A stretch of DNA of 64,000 nt from Avoscillospira_A sp052117125 (GCF_052117125.1 NZ_JBQKJT010000011.1:65313-129312), one strand, 5' to 3'; shown: positions 50,923 through 60,258, counted from the first letter of the stretch. Notes: generated by a model not told the origin, from the sequence alone. A program made the numbers and translations.

Positions 50923-51825
50923 ATGAATTGGAACCAGATACGGACGGACCTGGCCCTGGAGGCAAAAGAACTGTGGGAACAGGACCCGTCCCATACGACA
51001 GAACTGCGCGGCGTCCTGGCCCGGGAGACGAAGCAGAAAGGCGTGACTGTGAACACGGTGCAGATTCTGGACGAGGAGGGAGAACGGCAGCTGGGGAAAC
51101 CGGTGGGAACGTATGTAACCCTGGACCTTGTGGACTATGGAAAGAAGGAACGGGACAGTCTGCGGCGGGCGGCCCAGGTGCTGGCCGGACAGCTGCGGTC
51201 CCTGCTGCCTCTGAAAAAGGGGCAGGCGGTGTTGGTGGCGGGTCTGGGAAACGAGGCGGTGACACCGGATGCCATTGGCCCCAAAACGGTCCGTCAGCTG
51301 GTGGTAACCCGCCACCTGGTGGAGCGGATGCCGACGATGTTCGGCGCCTACCGGCCTGTGTCGGCCATTGCGCCCAATGTGCTGGGCCTGACGGGACTGG
51401 AAAGCGCCGAGGTAGTGGGCGGCGTGGTGGACCGGGCCGGACCCGACTGCATGATTGTGGTGGATGCACTGGCCGCCTCTGATTTGCGCCGGGTCTGTCG
51501 GACGGTACAGCTGGCCGATACGGGAATTACGCCGGGGTCCGGTGTCCAAAACGGTCGGGCGGCGTTCAATCAGGAACGGTTCGGCATTCCCGTCATTGCT
51601 GTGGGCGTCCCCACAGTGGCCCATGTGCCCACGGTGGCCCGACTTTACGATGAGACGCTGGACCAGGCCGGCGTGGATCAACTGACGGGGGGACAATCCA
51701 TGGTGATTACCCCCCAGGACATGGACGCTCAGGTGGAGCGGTTGTCGAAGCTGGTGGCCTGGGGCATCAACCTGGCGTTGCAGGAGTCTATGGATTTGGA
51801 GGATATCGCCTTCTTTGTGGAATAG
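50923..51825 (+). CDS. gpr: Germination protease Gpr
   Basis: A 300-residue A25-family endopeptidase that degrades small acid-soluble spore proteins during germination. It is made as a zymogen in the forespore. The family core is visible: GLGNEAVTPDAIGPKTV, ATRHL-like VVTRHLVER, VDALAASDLRRV and NTGITPGSG-like DTGITPGSG. The ATG at 50923 follows GGAGG at 11 bases; a GTG at 50905 would include that site in the coding part. A spoIIP gene, its usual neighbour, is absent. Confidence 0.93.
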   Translation: MNWNQIRTDLALEAKELWEQDPSHTTELRGVLARETKQKGVTVNTVQILDEEGERQLGKPVGTYVTLDLVDYGKKERDSLRRAAQVLAGQLRSLLPLKKGQAVLVAGLGNEAVTPDAIGPKTVRQLVVTRHLVERMPTMFGAYRPVSAIAPNVLGLTGLESAEVVGGVVDRAGPDCMIVVDALAASDLRRVCRTVQLADTGITPGSGVQNGRAAFNQERFGIPVIAVGVPTVAHVPTVARLYDETLDQAGVDQLTGGQSMVITPQDMDAQVERLSKLVAWGINLALQESMDLEDIAFFVE

Positions 51826-51924
51826 CATTGCTTTAAATGACTGAAAAACCACCAAAAAATGACATGACAAACGGAACGCTCTGGGATAATTCTACAAAAT
51901 TTTCTTGAAGCAGAGAAATTGTGC

Positions 51925-51953
51925 TTGACGGCGGCGGGAGAAACGCGTATTCT
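51925..51953 (+). promoter_or_regulatory. pyrG promoter
   Basis: TTGACG (51925-51930) and TATTCT (51948-51953) are 17 bases apart, 41 bases upstream of the ATG. Confidence 0.7.
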
Positions 51954-51993
51954 CTGTCTATTATTTTTTAATTTTGGAAACGGAGGAGAAACT

Positions 51994-53592
51994 ATGGCTG
52001 TCAAGCGTATTTTTGTCACCGGCGGCGTGGTATCGGGACTGGGCAAGGGCATTGCCGCCGCCTCGTTGGGACGGCTGTTAAAGGCGCGGGGCCTGCGGGT
52101 GACCATTCAGAAGCTGGACCCCTATCTCAATGTGGACCCGGGCACCATGAGCCCCTATCAGCATGGCGAGGTTTTCGTCACCGATGACGGCGCGGAGACG
52201 GACCTGGATTTGGGCCATTATGAACGGTTTATCGATGAAAATCTGACGGTTCACAGTTCAGTGACCTCCGGCAAAATCTATTGGAGCGTTCTCAACCGGG
52301 AGCGGGCCGGAGAATTTCTGGGCGGCACTGTGCAGATCATCCCCCATATCACCAATGAGATCAAGCGGCGCATCTACGAGATGGACGACGGCAAAACCGA
52401 TGTGGTCATCACTGAAATCGGCGGCACTGTGGGTGATATGGAATCCCAACCCTTTCTGGAAGCCATTCGTCAGGTGGCCGGCGAGGTGGGACGAGAAAAT
52501 TGCCTCTTTATCCATGTGTCTCTGATCGTTTCCATTCCCGGCTCCGGCGAATTGAAATCAAAGCCCACCCAGCACTCCTGTAAGGAATTGCTGTCCATCG
52601 GTATCCAGCCCGATGTGATTCTCTGCCGCTGCGACCAGGAAGTGCCCCTGGAGATTCTGCAAAAGATCTCCCTGTTCTGCAACATTCCTGTGGAAAACGC
52701 CATCCCGAATCTGACGGCTTCCATTCTATATGAAGTACCGCTGCTGCTGGAAGAGGCGGGGCTGGCCCATGCAGCCATCAAGCATCTGAACCTGTCCTGC
52801 GGTAAGCCGGAGTTGGACGACTGGGTCCGTATGGTGGAACAGGCCAAGCACCCCAAGGGGGAAGTGACCATTGCCCTGGTGGGCAAATACACAGCCCTTC
52901 ATGATGCCTATCTCAGTGTGGTGGAGGCCCTGACCCACGGCGGCATTGAGAATGAGGTCCGGGTGAAGATCGACTGGGTGGAATCGGAACAGATTACGCC
53001 GGAGACGGCGGAAACACTCCTGGGCCATTGTCAGGGCATCATCGTTCCCGGTGGCTTCGGCGACCGGGGCGTGGAGGGGATGATCGAGTCCATCCGCTAT
53101 GCCAGAGAGCACAAAATACCGTTGTTCGGTATCTGCCTGGGTATGCAGATGATGGTGGTGGAGTACGCCCGCCACGTCTGCGGCATGGAAGACGCCCATT
53201 CCAGGGAGTTGAACCTGGCCACCACCCATCCGGTCATCGACCTGATGCCGGACCAGGTAGGCGTCACCGACAAGGGCGGCACCATGCGCCTGGGCAGCTG
53301 TCCTTGTGTGCTGCAGCCGGATACCCTGGCCCGGTCCATCTACGACAGCGAGCGTATTGACGAGCGTCACCGCCACCGCTATGAGTTCAACAATGAGTAT
53401 CGCGATGCGTTGACCGGTGCGGGCCTTCGCCTGGGCGGCCTGTCGCCGGATGGACATCTGGTGGAGATGGTGGAACTGCCGGACCATCCCTGGTTCCTGG
53501 GGGCCCAGTTCCACCCGGAACTGAAGAGCCGCCCCAACAAGGCGCACCCGCTGTTCCGGGCCTTCATCACCGCGGCAAAACAGCAAATTTGA
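51994..53592 (+). CDS. pyrG: CTP synthase
   Basis: Makes CTP from UTP, ATP and glutamine. It is 532 residues: an amidoligase domain starting KRIFVTGGVVSGLGKG, then a glutamine amidotransferase domain with the nucleophile in GICLGMQM and the His-Glu pair in QFHPELKS. The ATG at 51994 follows GGAGGAG; the longer in-frame start upstream would begin before the promoter. It is monocistronic with a GC-rich terminator. Confidence 0.96.
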   Translation: MAVKRIFVTGGVVSGLGKGIAAASLGRLLKARGLRVTIQKLDPYLNVDPGTMSPYQHGEVFVTDDGAETDLDLGHYERFIDENLTVHSSVTSGKIYWSVLNRERAGEFLGGTVQIIPHITNEIKRRIYEMDDGKTDVVITEIGGTVGDMESQPFLEAIRQVAGEVGRENCLFIHVSLIVSIPGSGELKSKPTQHSCKELLSIGIQPDVILCRCDQEVPLEILQKISLFCNIPVENAIPNLTASILYEVPLLLEEAGLAHAAIKHLNLSCGKPELDDWVRMVEQAKHPKGEVTIALVGKYTALHDAYLSVVEALTHGGIENEVRVKIDWVESEQITPETAETLLGHCQGIIVPGGFGDRGVEGMIESIRYAREHKIPLFGICLGMQMMVVEYARHVCGMEDAHSRELNLATTHPVIDLMPDQVGVTDKGGTMRLGSCPCVLQPDTLARSIYDSERIDERHRHRYEFNNEYRDALTGAGLRLGGLSPDGHLVEMVELPDHPWFLGAQFHPELKSRPNKAHPLFRAFITAAKQQI

Positions 53593-53599
53593 ATCCAAT

Positions 53600-53636
53600 G
53601 TGCGGCTGGACCTGCAGCGGGTCCGGCCGCACTTTT
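53600..53636 (+). terminator. pyrG terminator
   Basis: A 13-pair stem of GTGCGGC-T-GGACC with GGTCC-G-GCCGCAC (one GU pair) is followed by TTTT. Confidence 0.85.
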
Positions 53637-53728
53637 GCGTGGTGCTGAAAAGATGCACAAAAGTGATGGGAATACGCGTATAATTTTCTGCGTGATATTC
53701 ACAAAAATTGGACTGATTGAAAAAACGT

Positions 53729-53742
53729 TGCATAAATATTCA
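53729..53742 (+). promoter_or_regulatory. ARG box (ArgR operator)
   Basis: TGCATAAATATTCA is a perfect match to the ArgR half-site consensus TGNATWWWWATNCA. It ends 8 bases upstream of the -35 box of the arg promoter. A second imperfect palindrome, TTGAAATATTCAA (53751-53763), overlaps the -35 box and could be a weaker site. ArgR itself is not in the window. Confidence 0.75.
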
Positions 53743-53750
53743 TATAACTC

Positions 53751-53778
53751 TTGAAATATTCAAAGTGAGGTGTATAAT
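53751..53778 (+). promoter_or_regulatory. argCJBD promoter
   Basis: TTGAAA (53751-53756) and TATAAT (53773-53778) have a 16-base spacer, 38 bases ahead of the argC ATG. Confidence 0.85.
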
Positions 53779-53816
53779 ATTAACACCAATACAGCGAGTA
53801 GGAGCGCGCATACACC

Positions 53817-54749
53817 ATGAAGAAAGTGTTTATTGACGGCAGTGCCGGAACCACGGGTCTGAAAATCTTTGAACGGTTTCAGAACCGGACGGACCTGGAA
53901 CTGCTGACGATCCCCGAGGCGGACCGGAAAAACCTCGATGCCCGTATCGCCAAGGTCTGCGAAGCGGATATCAGCTTTTTGTGTCTGCCTGACGCGGCTT
54001 CCAGAGAGATTTGTGAACAGCTGCCCCAGACGGTGCGGCTGCTGGATACCTCCACGGCTCACCGAACGCTGCCCGACTGGGTTTACGGCTTGCCGGAACT
54101 GTCCAAGGAGCGACGGGCGGCGGTGGCGGCGGCCAACCGGGTGGCGGTACCGGGCTGCCATGCCACGGGCTTCCTTACCTTGGCGGCGCCCCTGGTGTCC
54201 ATGGGCATTGCCGCACCGGACTATCCCTTTACAGCTCATTCCGTCACCGGCTATTCCGGCGGCGGCAAGAGCATGATTGCCGCCTATGAGGCCGGGGACC
54301 GGCCCGGTACATACGACAGCCCCCGGCAGTACGCTTTGGGCCAGAAGCACAAGCATCTGCCGGAGATGCAGAAAATTGCCGGTCTCCAGTATCCGCCGGT
54401 GTTCAATCCCATTGTGGCCGACTATTTCAGCGGTATGGTGGTGACGGTGCCCCTGCACACGCGGCTGCTGAAAAAGCCCATGACGCCGGAGGACCTGACC
54501 AAAGCCTTTGCCGACTACTACGGCGGCCAACGGTTTATCCATGTGATGCCCTACGGCCAGCTGCCGGAGGACGGTACCATGGATGCCAACTCCCTGGCGG
54601 GCACCAACGATTTGGAAATCTACATTGTGGGAACGGCGGAGCAGATCGTCATGATCTCCCGCTTCGACAATTTGGGAAAAGGCGCCTCCGGCGCAGCGGT
54701 CCAGTGCATGAATCTGATGCTGGGCCTGACGGAGGATACGGGACTTTAA
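53817..54749 (+). CDS. argC: N-acetyl-gamma-glutamyl-phosphate reductase (short type)
   Basis: Third step of arginine/ornithine synthesis, reducing N-acetylglutamyl phosphate with NADPH. It is 310 residues of the shorter type-2 ArgC. Motifs are IDGSAGTTGLKI at the nucleotide site, catalytic cysteine in VPGCHATG and TGYSGGGKSM. It is the first gene of argC-argJ-argB-argD behind an ARG box. Confidence 0.94.
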   Translation: MKKVFIDGSAGTTGLKIFERFQNRTDLELLTIPEADRKNLDARIAKVCEADISFLCLPDAASREICEQLPQTVRLLDTSTAHRTLPDWVYGLPELSKERRAAVAAANRVAVPGCHATGFLTLAAPLVSMGIAAPDYPFTAHSVTGYSGGGKSMIAAYEAGDRPGTYDSPRQYALGQKHKHLPEMQKIAGLQYPPVFNPIVADYFSGMVVTVPLHTRLLKKPMTPEDLTKAFADYYGGQRFIHVMPYGQLPEDGTMDANSLAGTNDLEIYIVGTAEQIVMISRFDNLGKGASGAAVQCMNLMLGLTEDTGL

Positions 54750-54779
54750 CGGAAACAAGAAGAAGGAGACGATTCTGTT

Positions 54780-55994
54780 ATGAAAGAAGTAATCGGCGGC
54801 GTTTGCGCCCCCAAGGGATTCCGGGCCGGCGGTATCTGGTGCGGCATTCGGAAGAATAAGACAAAATCCGACCTGGCGATGATCGTCAGCGATACCATGT
54901 GTACGGCGGCGGGTGTCTACACCAAGAACAAGGTCAAGGGCGCGCCCATTGTGGTGACCAAGAACCATCTGGCCGACGGCCACGCCCAGGCTGTCATCTG
55001 CAACAGCGGCAACGCCAATACCTGCGCCCCCAACGGCATGGAGATTGCCGAGGAGACCTGCGCCCTGACGGCCAAGGCTCTGGGCCTGCTGCCCACGGAT
55101 ATTATCGTGGCTTCCACCGGCGTCATCGGCAAGGAAATGGAGATTAGGCCGTTTGTCACGGGCATTCCCCAACTGGCGGACGCCATCACCTATGAGGGGT
55201 CCCAGGCGGCGGCTCATGCCATCATGACCACCGACACCAAGCTGAAAGAGGTGGCCGTGGAGTTTACAGTGGGCGGCAAGACGTGCCACATGGGCGCTAT
55301 CGCCAAGGGCAGCGGCATGATTCACCCCAATATGGCCACCATGCTTTGCTTTATCACCACCGACGCCGCCATTTCGGCTCCGATGCTGCAAAAGGCGCTG
55401 TCCGACGATGTGCCGGACAGCTTCAATCAGGTCAGTGTGGACCGGGATACCTCCACCAACGACACGGTGACCATCATGGCCAACGGCATGGCCGGAAACA
55501 ACGAGATCACCGGAGCAGGGGAGGATTACCAGGCGTTTACCGAGGCCCTGGCTTTTGTGACCCGGAAGTTGTCCTTCTGCATCGCCGCCGACGGCGAAGG
55601 CGCCAGCCGGACCATCGTATGTCAGGTCAACGGCGCGCCCACCAAGGAGACAGCCCGGCTGGTGTCCCGGTCGGTCATCTCCTCCAACCTGTTCAAGGCT
55701 GCCGTCTTCGGCAAGGATGCCAACTGGGGACGGATTCTCTGCGCCATCGGCTACACCGACGCCGAGTTCGACATTGAACCCATCGACGTGACCCTGTCCT
55801 CCAAGGCCGGCAGTCTGCTGGTCTGCGAAAAGGCTGCCCACCACGAATTCAGCGAGGAAAAGGCACTGGAGATCCTCTCGGAGGACGTGGTAACTGTGGA
55901 AGTGGAGATGCACCAGGGCAATGGTTCCGCCACAGCCTGGGGCTGCGATCTGACTTACGACTATGTCAAGATCAACGGCGACTACAGAACCTGA
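54780..55994 (+). CDS. argJ: Glutamate N-acetyltransferase / amino-acid acetyltransferase
   Basis: A 404-residue bifunctional ArgJ that recycles the acetyl group from N-acetylornithine to glutamate, and may also use acetyl-CoA. The self-cleavage site, with the threonine nucleophile, is in SGMIHPNMATML. Cleavage would give alpha and beta chains. The family glycine-rich and NGMAGNNEI segments are intact. It follows argC by 30 bases with an AAGGAG site. Confidence 0.95.
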   Translation: MKEVIGGVCAPKGFRAGGIWCGIRKNKTKSDLAMIVSDTMCTAAGVYTKNKVKGAPIVVTKNHLADGHAQAVICNSGNANTCAPNGMEIAEETCALTAKALGLLPTDIIVASTGVIGKEMEIRPFVTGIPQLADAITYEGSQAAAHAIMTTDTKLKEVAVEFTVGGKTCHMGAIAKGSGMIHPNMATMLCFITTDAAISAPMLQKALSDDVPDSFNQVSVDRDTSTNDTVTIMANGMAGNNEITGAGEDYQAFTEALAFVTRKLSFCIAADGEGASRTIVCQVNGAPTKETARLVSRSVISSNLFKAAVFGKDANWGRILCAIGYTDAEFDIEPIDVTLSSKAGSLLVCEKAAHHEFSEEKALEILSEDVVTVEVEMHQGNGSATAWGCDLTYDYVKINGDYRT

Positions 55995-56012
55995 GCAAGG
56001 GGGAAGAAGAAC

Positions 56013-56861
56013 GTGAAAGAACGGACCATTGCGGATGTGCTCACCGAAGCGCAGCCGTATATGAAAAAATACACGGGGAAAACCATCGTCGTCAAATACG
56101 GCGGCAACGCCATGATTGACGAGCGGCTCAAGGATGCCGTTATGGAGGATATTATCCTGCTCAATATGCTGGGCATCAAAACGGTGCTGGTCCACGGCGG
56201 CGGTCCCGATATCAACAAGCTGCTCAAACAGATTGGCAAGGAGGCCAAGTTTGTCAACGGTCTGCGCTATACCGACGAGGAGACCATGGAAGTCGTTCAG
56301 ATGGTCCTGGCCGGCAAGGTCAATAAGGACCTGGTGGCCCGCCTTTGCGCCCGCAACGGCAAAGCCATCGGCCTGTGCGGCGTAGACGCCGGTATGATCC
56401 GCTGTGAGAAGCACGCCGAGCAGGATTTGGGCCTGGTGGGCGATATTGTGGATGTGAATACCTTCCCGGTGGAACAGGCGCTGAACAGCGGTTTGATCCC
56501 CGTGGTGGCGACCATCGGCGCGGACAGCGAGGGCCGCACCTATAACATCAACGCCGACACGGCGGCGGCGGCCCTGGCTATTGCCCTGGGGGCTTGTAAG
56601 CTGGTGTCTCTGACAGACATTCCCGGCCTGTTAATGGATAAGGACGACGAATCCACCCTGATCCATGAGGTCAAGATCAGCAACGTCCCCAAGCTGGTGG
56701 CCCAGGGTGTCATCTCCGGCGGCATGCTGCCGAAGATCGCCTGCTGTGTGGATTCCATCGCCAAGGGCGTCAAAGAGGCCGTTATCATCGACGGCCGTAA
56801 GGAGCATGCCATCCTGCTGGAGATGTTCTCCGACCTGGGCAACGGCACGCTGTTCTATTGA
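56013..56861 (+). CDS. argB: Acetylglutamate kinase
   Basis: Second step of the arginine pathway. It is 282 residues of the amino acid kinase family with IVVKYGGNAMID, LVHGGGPDIN and a C-terminal GGMLPKIACC that contacts nucleotide. The start is GTG at 56013 with an AAGGGGG site. The N-terminal helix, common to arginine-inhibited forms, is present, so feedback control by arginine is plausible. Confidence 0.95.
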   Translation: MKERTIADVLTEAQPYMKKYTGKTIVVKYGGNAMIDERLKDAVMEDIILLNMLGIKTVLVHGGGPDINKLLKQIGKEAKFVNGLRYTDEETMEVVQMVLAGKVNKDLVARLCARNGKAIGLCGVDAGMIRCEKHAEQDLGLVGDIVDVNTFPVEQALNSGLIPVVATIGADSEGRTYNINADTAAAALAIALGACKLVSLTDIPGLLMDKDDESTLIHEVKISNVPKLVAQGVISGGMLPKIACCVDSIAKGVKEAVIIDGRKEHAILLEMFSDLGNGTLFY

Positions 56862-56879
56862 GTAAAGGAAGCGAAGACT

Positions 56880-58058
56880 ATGACAAGTCAGGAATTGAAA
56901 ACCATCGACCAACAGTATGTGTGCAGTACCTATGCCCGGTTCGACCTGTGCGTGGAGCGGGGCCACGGCGCCACTTGCTATTCTCCTGAGGGCAAGAAAT
57001 ATATTGATTTTTCCGCCGGTATCGGCGCCGACTCCCTGGGCTTCTGCGATACCGACTGGGTCCAGGCCGTCAGCGAGCAGGCGGGGAAGATGCAGCACAT
57101 CAGCAACTTGTTTTACACAGAGCCCTGCGCTGTGTTGGCCAAGATGCTCTGCGAGCGCACCGGCATGAAGAAGGTGTTCTTCTGCAACTCCGGCGCCGAG
57201 GCCAACGAGGGGGCCATCAAGACGGCTCGGAAGTACGGCTTTGACAAGTACGGCAAGGAGCACAACGAGATCATCACCTTGAAGAACTCCTTCCACGGCC
57301 GTACCATGGCGACGCTGTCGGCCACGGGCCAGGAGGTGTTCCATAACTTTTTCTTCCCCTTTGTGGACGCCTTCCAGTTTGTAGAATCCGGGGACCTGTC
57401 CAAGCTGGAAGCGGCCATCACCCCCAACACCACGGCCATTCTGATGGAGTTGGTGCAGGGAGAGGGCGGCGTTATTGCTCTGGACAAGGACTATGTCCAG
57501 GCCGTAGCCAAACTTTGCAAGGAAAAGGACATTCTCTTGATGGTGGACGAGGTCCAGACGGGCATTGGCCGCACCGGCAAACTGCTGGCCTGTGAGCACT
57601 ATGGCATTCAGCCTGATGTCATCACCATCGCCAAAGGCATCGGCGGCGGTTTGCCCCTGGGCGCGGTCCTGTTCGGAGAGAAGACGGAGCACGTCTTAGG
57701 ATTCGGCCAACACGGCACCACCTTCGGCGGCAATCCGGTTGCTTGCGCCGGCGGCCAAGTCGTGCTCAAGAAGCTGGACGACAAGATGCTGCAACAGATT
57801 ACGGAGAAAGCGGACTATATCTGGAAGAAACTCTCCGAAATGAAGCATGTAAACTCTGTCAGCGGCCTGGGCCTGATGATTGGTATTGAACTGACCGACG
57901 GTCTGGAGGCTAAGACCGTGGTGCAGCGGTGCATCGAACGGGGCTTGATCCCGCTGACAGCCAAAACCAAAGTGCGGCTGCTGCCGCCTCTGACCATTAC
58001 CTATGAGGAGATCGACCAGGGTCTTGCGATTCTGGAAGCCGTGTTGAACGAACAATAA
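56880..58058 (+). CDS. argD: Acetylornithine aminotransferase
   Basis: A 392-residue class III PLP aminotransferase. It has NSGAEANEGAIK, HGRTMATLSATG, the cofactor-contact VDEVQTGIGRTG and the PLP lysine in ITIAKGIGGG. It ends the arg operon; argF and argGH are not here. A terminator follows. Confidence 0.94.
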   Translation: MTSQELKTIDQQYVCSTYARFDLCVERGHGATCYSPEGKKYIDFSAGIGADSLGFCDTDWVQAVSEQAGKMQHISNLFYTEPCAVLAKMLCERTGMKKVFFCNSGAEANEGAIKTARKYGFDKYGKEHNEIITLKNSFHGRTMATLSATGQEVFHNFFFPFVDAFQFVESGDLSKLEAAITPNTTAILMELVQGEGGVIALDKDYVQAVAKLCKEKDILLMVDEVQTGIGRTGKLLACEHYGIQPDVITIAKGIGGGLPLGAVLFGEKTEHVLGFGQHGTTFGGNPVACAGGQVVLKKLDDKMLQQITEKADYIWKKLSEMKHVNSVSGLGLMIGIELTDGLEAKTVVQRCIERGLIPLTAKTKVRLLPPLTITYEEIDQGLAILEAVLNEQ

Positions 58059-58073
58059 GGATAGAGCGCCTCT

Positions 58074-58111
58074 TGCCGCCGGACAGTGCAGATTGTCCGG
58101 CGGCAGTTTTA
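58074..58111 (+). terminator. argD terminator
   Basis: A 12-base stem, TGCCGCCGGACA with TGTCCGGCGGCA, has an 8-base loop and is followed by GTTTTA. Confidence 0.88.
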
Positions 58112-58208
58112 TACAGCAGAGGAAATCCCGGATAAAACCGCCCAGGGTGGGAAATACTTTGCCTGTCGCCATTCCGGATGGAATGGCAGAAAGGACAAGG
58201 GATGTACA

Positions 58209-58985
58209 ATGCTGGGTAAGGTGGAGATCTGCGGCGTCAACACGTCGAAATTGAAAACGCTGAAAAATGAGGAGATGATGGAGCTGCTGCGCCGCAGTAA
58301 GCAGGGGGATGAGGACGCCCGCCAACGGCTGGTGGAGGGGAATCTCCGGCTGGTGCTGTCGGTGATTCAGAAATTCATCGGACGGGGTGAGAATCCGGAT
58401 GACTTGTTTCAGGTGGGGTGTATCGGGCTGTTAAAGGCCATCAAGAACTTCGACGAGACAAAGCTGGTGCGGTTTTCCACTTATGGCGTGCCCATGATTG
58501 CCGGAGAAATCCGGCGATATCTGCGGGACAACAGCACCATTCGCGTCAGCCGTTCTGTGCGGGACACTGCATATAAGGTGCTGCAATGCAAGGAACAGAT
58601 GATTGCCGAGCAAAACCGGGAGCCTTCCATGGAGGAAATCGCCAAACGGCTGGAGCTGCCGCTGGAGGAGGTAGTCTACGCCATGGACGCCATCTCGCTG
58701 CCGGTGTCCCTCTTTGAACCGGTGTATTCCGACGGCGGCGACCCGCTGACGGTTATGGACCAGGTCCGGGATGAAAAGAATACCGACGAGCGGTGGGTGG
58801 AACGGATCGCTCTGCGGGAGGCTATGGCCCGGCTCAATCCCCGGGAAAAGCACATTCTGGCCTTGCGGTTCTATGACGGTAAAACCCAGATGGAAGTGGC
58901 CGGAGAGGTGGGCATCAGTCAGGCCCAGGTGTCGCGGCTGGAGAAAAACGCCCTGAATACCATCCGGCGGGCCATCACATCATAA
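58209..58985 (+). CDS. sigG: Sporulation sigma factor sigma-G
   Basis: The late forespore sigma factor, which drives genes such as gpr. It is 258 residues and starts MLGKVEICGVNTSKLKTLK, the diagnostic sigma-G N-terminus. Region 2 (LFQVGCIGLLKAI, FSTYGVPMIAGEIRRYLRD) and region 4 (the helix-turn-helix MEVAGEVGISQAQVSRLEK) are intact. The ATG at 58209 was preferred because upstream codons run into the arg terminator. The spoIIGA-sigE genes that often precede it are absent. Confidence 0.95.
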   Translation: MLGKVEICGVNTSKLKTLKNEEMMELLRRSKQGDEDARQRLVEGNLRLVLSVIQKFIGRGENPDDLFQVGCIGLLKAIKNFDETKLVRFSTYGVPMIAGEIRRYLRDNSTIRVSRSVRDTAYKVLQCKEQMIAEQNREPSMEEIAKRLELPLEEVVYAMDAISLPVSLFEPVYSDGGDPLTVMDQVRDEKNTDERWVERIALREAMARLNPREKHILALRFYDGKTQMEVAGEVGISQAQVSRLEKNALNTIRRAITS

Positions 58986-59040
58986 CCGGCGCCCCCGGCG
59001 CATAGACTGGCCGTAGAATCGGAATCGGGGAGGGCTGAGT

Positions 59041-59340
59041 ATGCAGCAGCGATTTACGGAACTGCGGTGCAAAGAGGTGGTCAATATCTGCGACGGCGCC
59101 CGCCTGGGCTACGTATCCGACGTGGTGGTGGAGCTGCCCGGCGGCCGGTTGGCGGCCATTATCGTGCCGGGACCCCGGCGGTTTTTCGGCCTCTTCTGTC
59201 GGGAATACGACTATTGTATCCCCTGGCAGGCCGTCAAACAGATCGGCGACGATATCATTCTGGTGGAGGTGTGTCTGGAGCAGGTGCGCACGCCGCTGGA
59301 GAATCGGAAAAAACTTTTCGAGATTTTTGAAAAAACGTAA
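59041..59340 (+). CDS. YlmC/YmxH-family sporulation protein (PRC barrel)
   Basis: A 99-residue PRC-barrel protein of the YlmC/YmxH group, common near sporulation genes in Firmicutes. It has ELRCKEVVNICDGARLGYVSD and the terminal NPWQ-like IPWQAVKQIGDDIILV. Biochemical role is unknown. It follows sigG by 55 bases and may share its transcript. Confidence 0.88.
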   Translation: MQQRFTELRCKEVVNICDGARLGYVSDVVVELPGGRLAAIIVPGPRRFFGLFCREYDYCIPWQAVKQIGDDIILVEVCLEQVRTPLENRKKLFEIFEKT

Positions 59341-59349
59341 AAAAAGACC

Positions 59350-59378
59350 TTGCACTTTTTGGCATAATCGTTTATACT
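59350..59378 (+). promoter_or_regulatory. rpsB-tsf promoter
   Basis: TTGCAC (59350-59355) and TATACT (59373-59378) are 17 bases apart. The untranslated leader is about 125 bases, with a small hairpin (TTGTGCGAAAAAGCGCAA near 59388) and further pairing potential, so translational feedback by S2 is possible. Confidence 0.7.
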
Positions 59379-59510
59379 TAACAAGTATTGTGCGAAAAAG
59401 CGCAATGGAACCACACACACCCAGGGATCTTTCCGTTCGTGCCCGGTTGGGTAGCGGAGAGAGATGAATGGGGTGGCGGTCAAAAAACGAATTTTAGGAG
59501 GAAACACACT

Positions 59511-60236
59511 ATGGCAGTCGTATCCATGAAGCAGCTGCTGGAGGCTGGCGTACACTTCGGTCACCAGACCCGCCGCTGGAACCCCAAGATGGCAACCTAC
59601 ATCTACACGGAGAGAAATGGTATCTATATCATTGATCTGCAGAAGACCGTGAAGAAGCTGGAGGAGGCCTACAACTTTGTTCGCGACCTGGCCGCCAATG
59701 GTCAGTCCATCCTGTTTGTCGGCACCAAGAAGCAGGCTCAGGACGCCATCCGCGAAGAGGCTGAGAGAGTCGGCCAGTACTATGTCAATGCCCGTTGGCT
59801 GGGCGGCATGCTGACCAACTTCAAGACCATGCGTACCCGCATTGATCGTCTGGCTCAGCTGCGCAAGATGGAAGAGGACGGCACCTTTGCCATGCTGCCC
59901 AAGAAGGAAGTCATCAAGCATCAGGGTGAGATCGCCAAGCTGGAGAAGTATCTGGGCGGCGTCAAGGAGATGAAGAAGCTCCCCGGCGCTCTGTTCATTG
60001 TTGACCCCCGCAAGGAGCGCAACGCCATTGCCGAGGCCCGCAAGCTGGGTATCCCCGTTGTGGCGATTGTCGATACCAACTGCGATCCTGATGAGGTCGA
60101 TTACGTCATTCCCGGCAATGATGACGCCATCCGCGCCATCCGCCTGATCGCTGCCACCATGGCTAACGCTGTGACCGAGGGCAAGCAGGGCGAGGAGACC
60201 GCTGCTGAGGCTGTCGAGGCCCCCGCTGCCGAGTAA
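59511..60236 (+). CDS. rpsB: 30S ribosomal protein S2
   Basis: A 241-residue ribosomal protein. It has MKQLLEAGVHFGHQTRRWNP, FVGTKKQAQDAI and DTNCDPDEVDYVIPGNDDA, all S2 hallmarks, plus an acidic Ala/Glu tail. The ATG at 59511 follows AGGAGG; upstream in-frame codons lie in the leader. It precedes tsf with a hairpin between. Confidence 0.97.
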   Translation: MAVVSMKQLLEAGVHFGHQTRRWNPKMATYIYTERNGIYIIDLQKTVKKLEEAYNFVRDLAANGQSILFVGTKKQAQDAIREEAERVGQYYVNARWLGGMLTNFKTMRTRIDRLAQLRKMEEDGTFAMLPKKEVIKHQGEIAKLEKYLGGVKEMKKLPGALFIVDPRKERNAIAEARKLGIPVVAIVDTNCDPDEVDYVIPGNDDAIRAIRLIAATMANAVTEGKQGEETAAEAVEAPAAE

Positions 60237-60258
60237 TCTCTATATCGCATGAAAATGC

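Noticed and set aside
53760..56414. 884-codon minus-strand open frame
   Set aside because: It lies opposite argC, argJ and argB, which are unmistakable. The minus product has no recognisable family.
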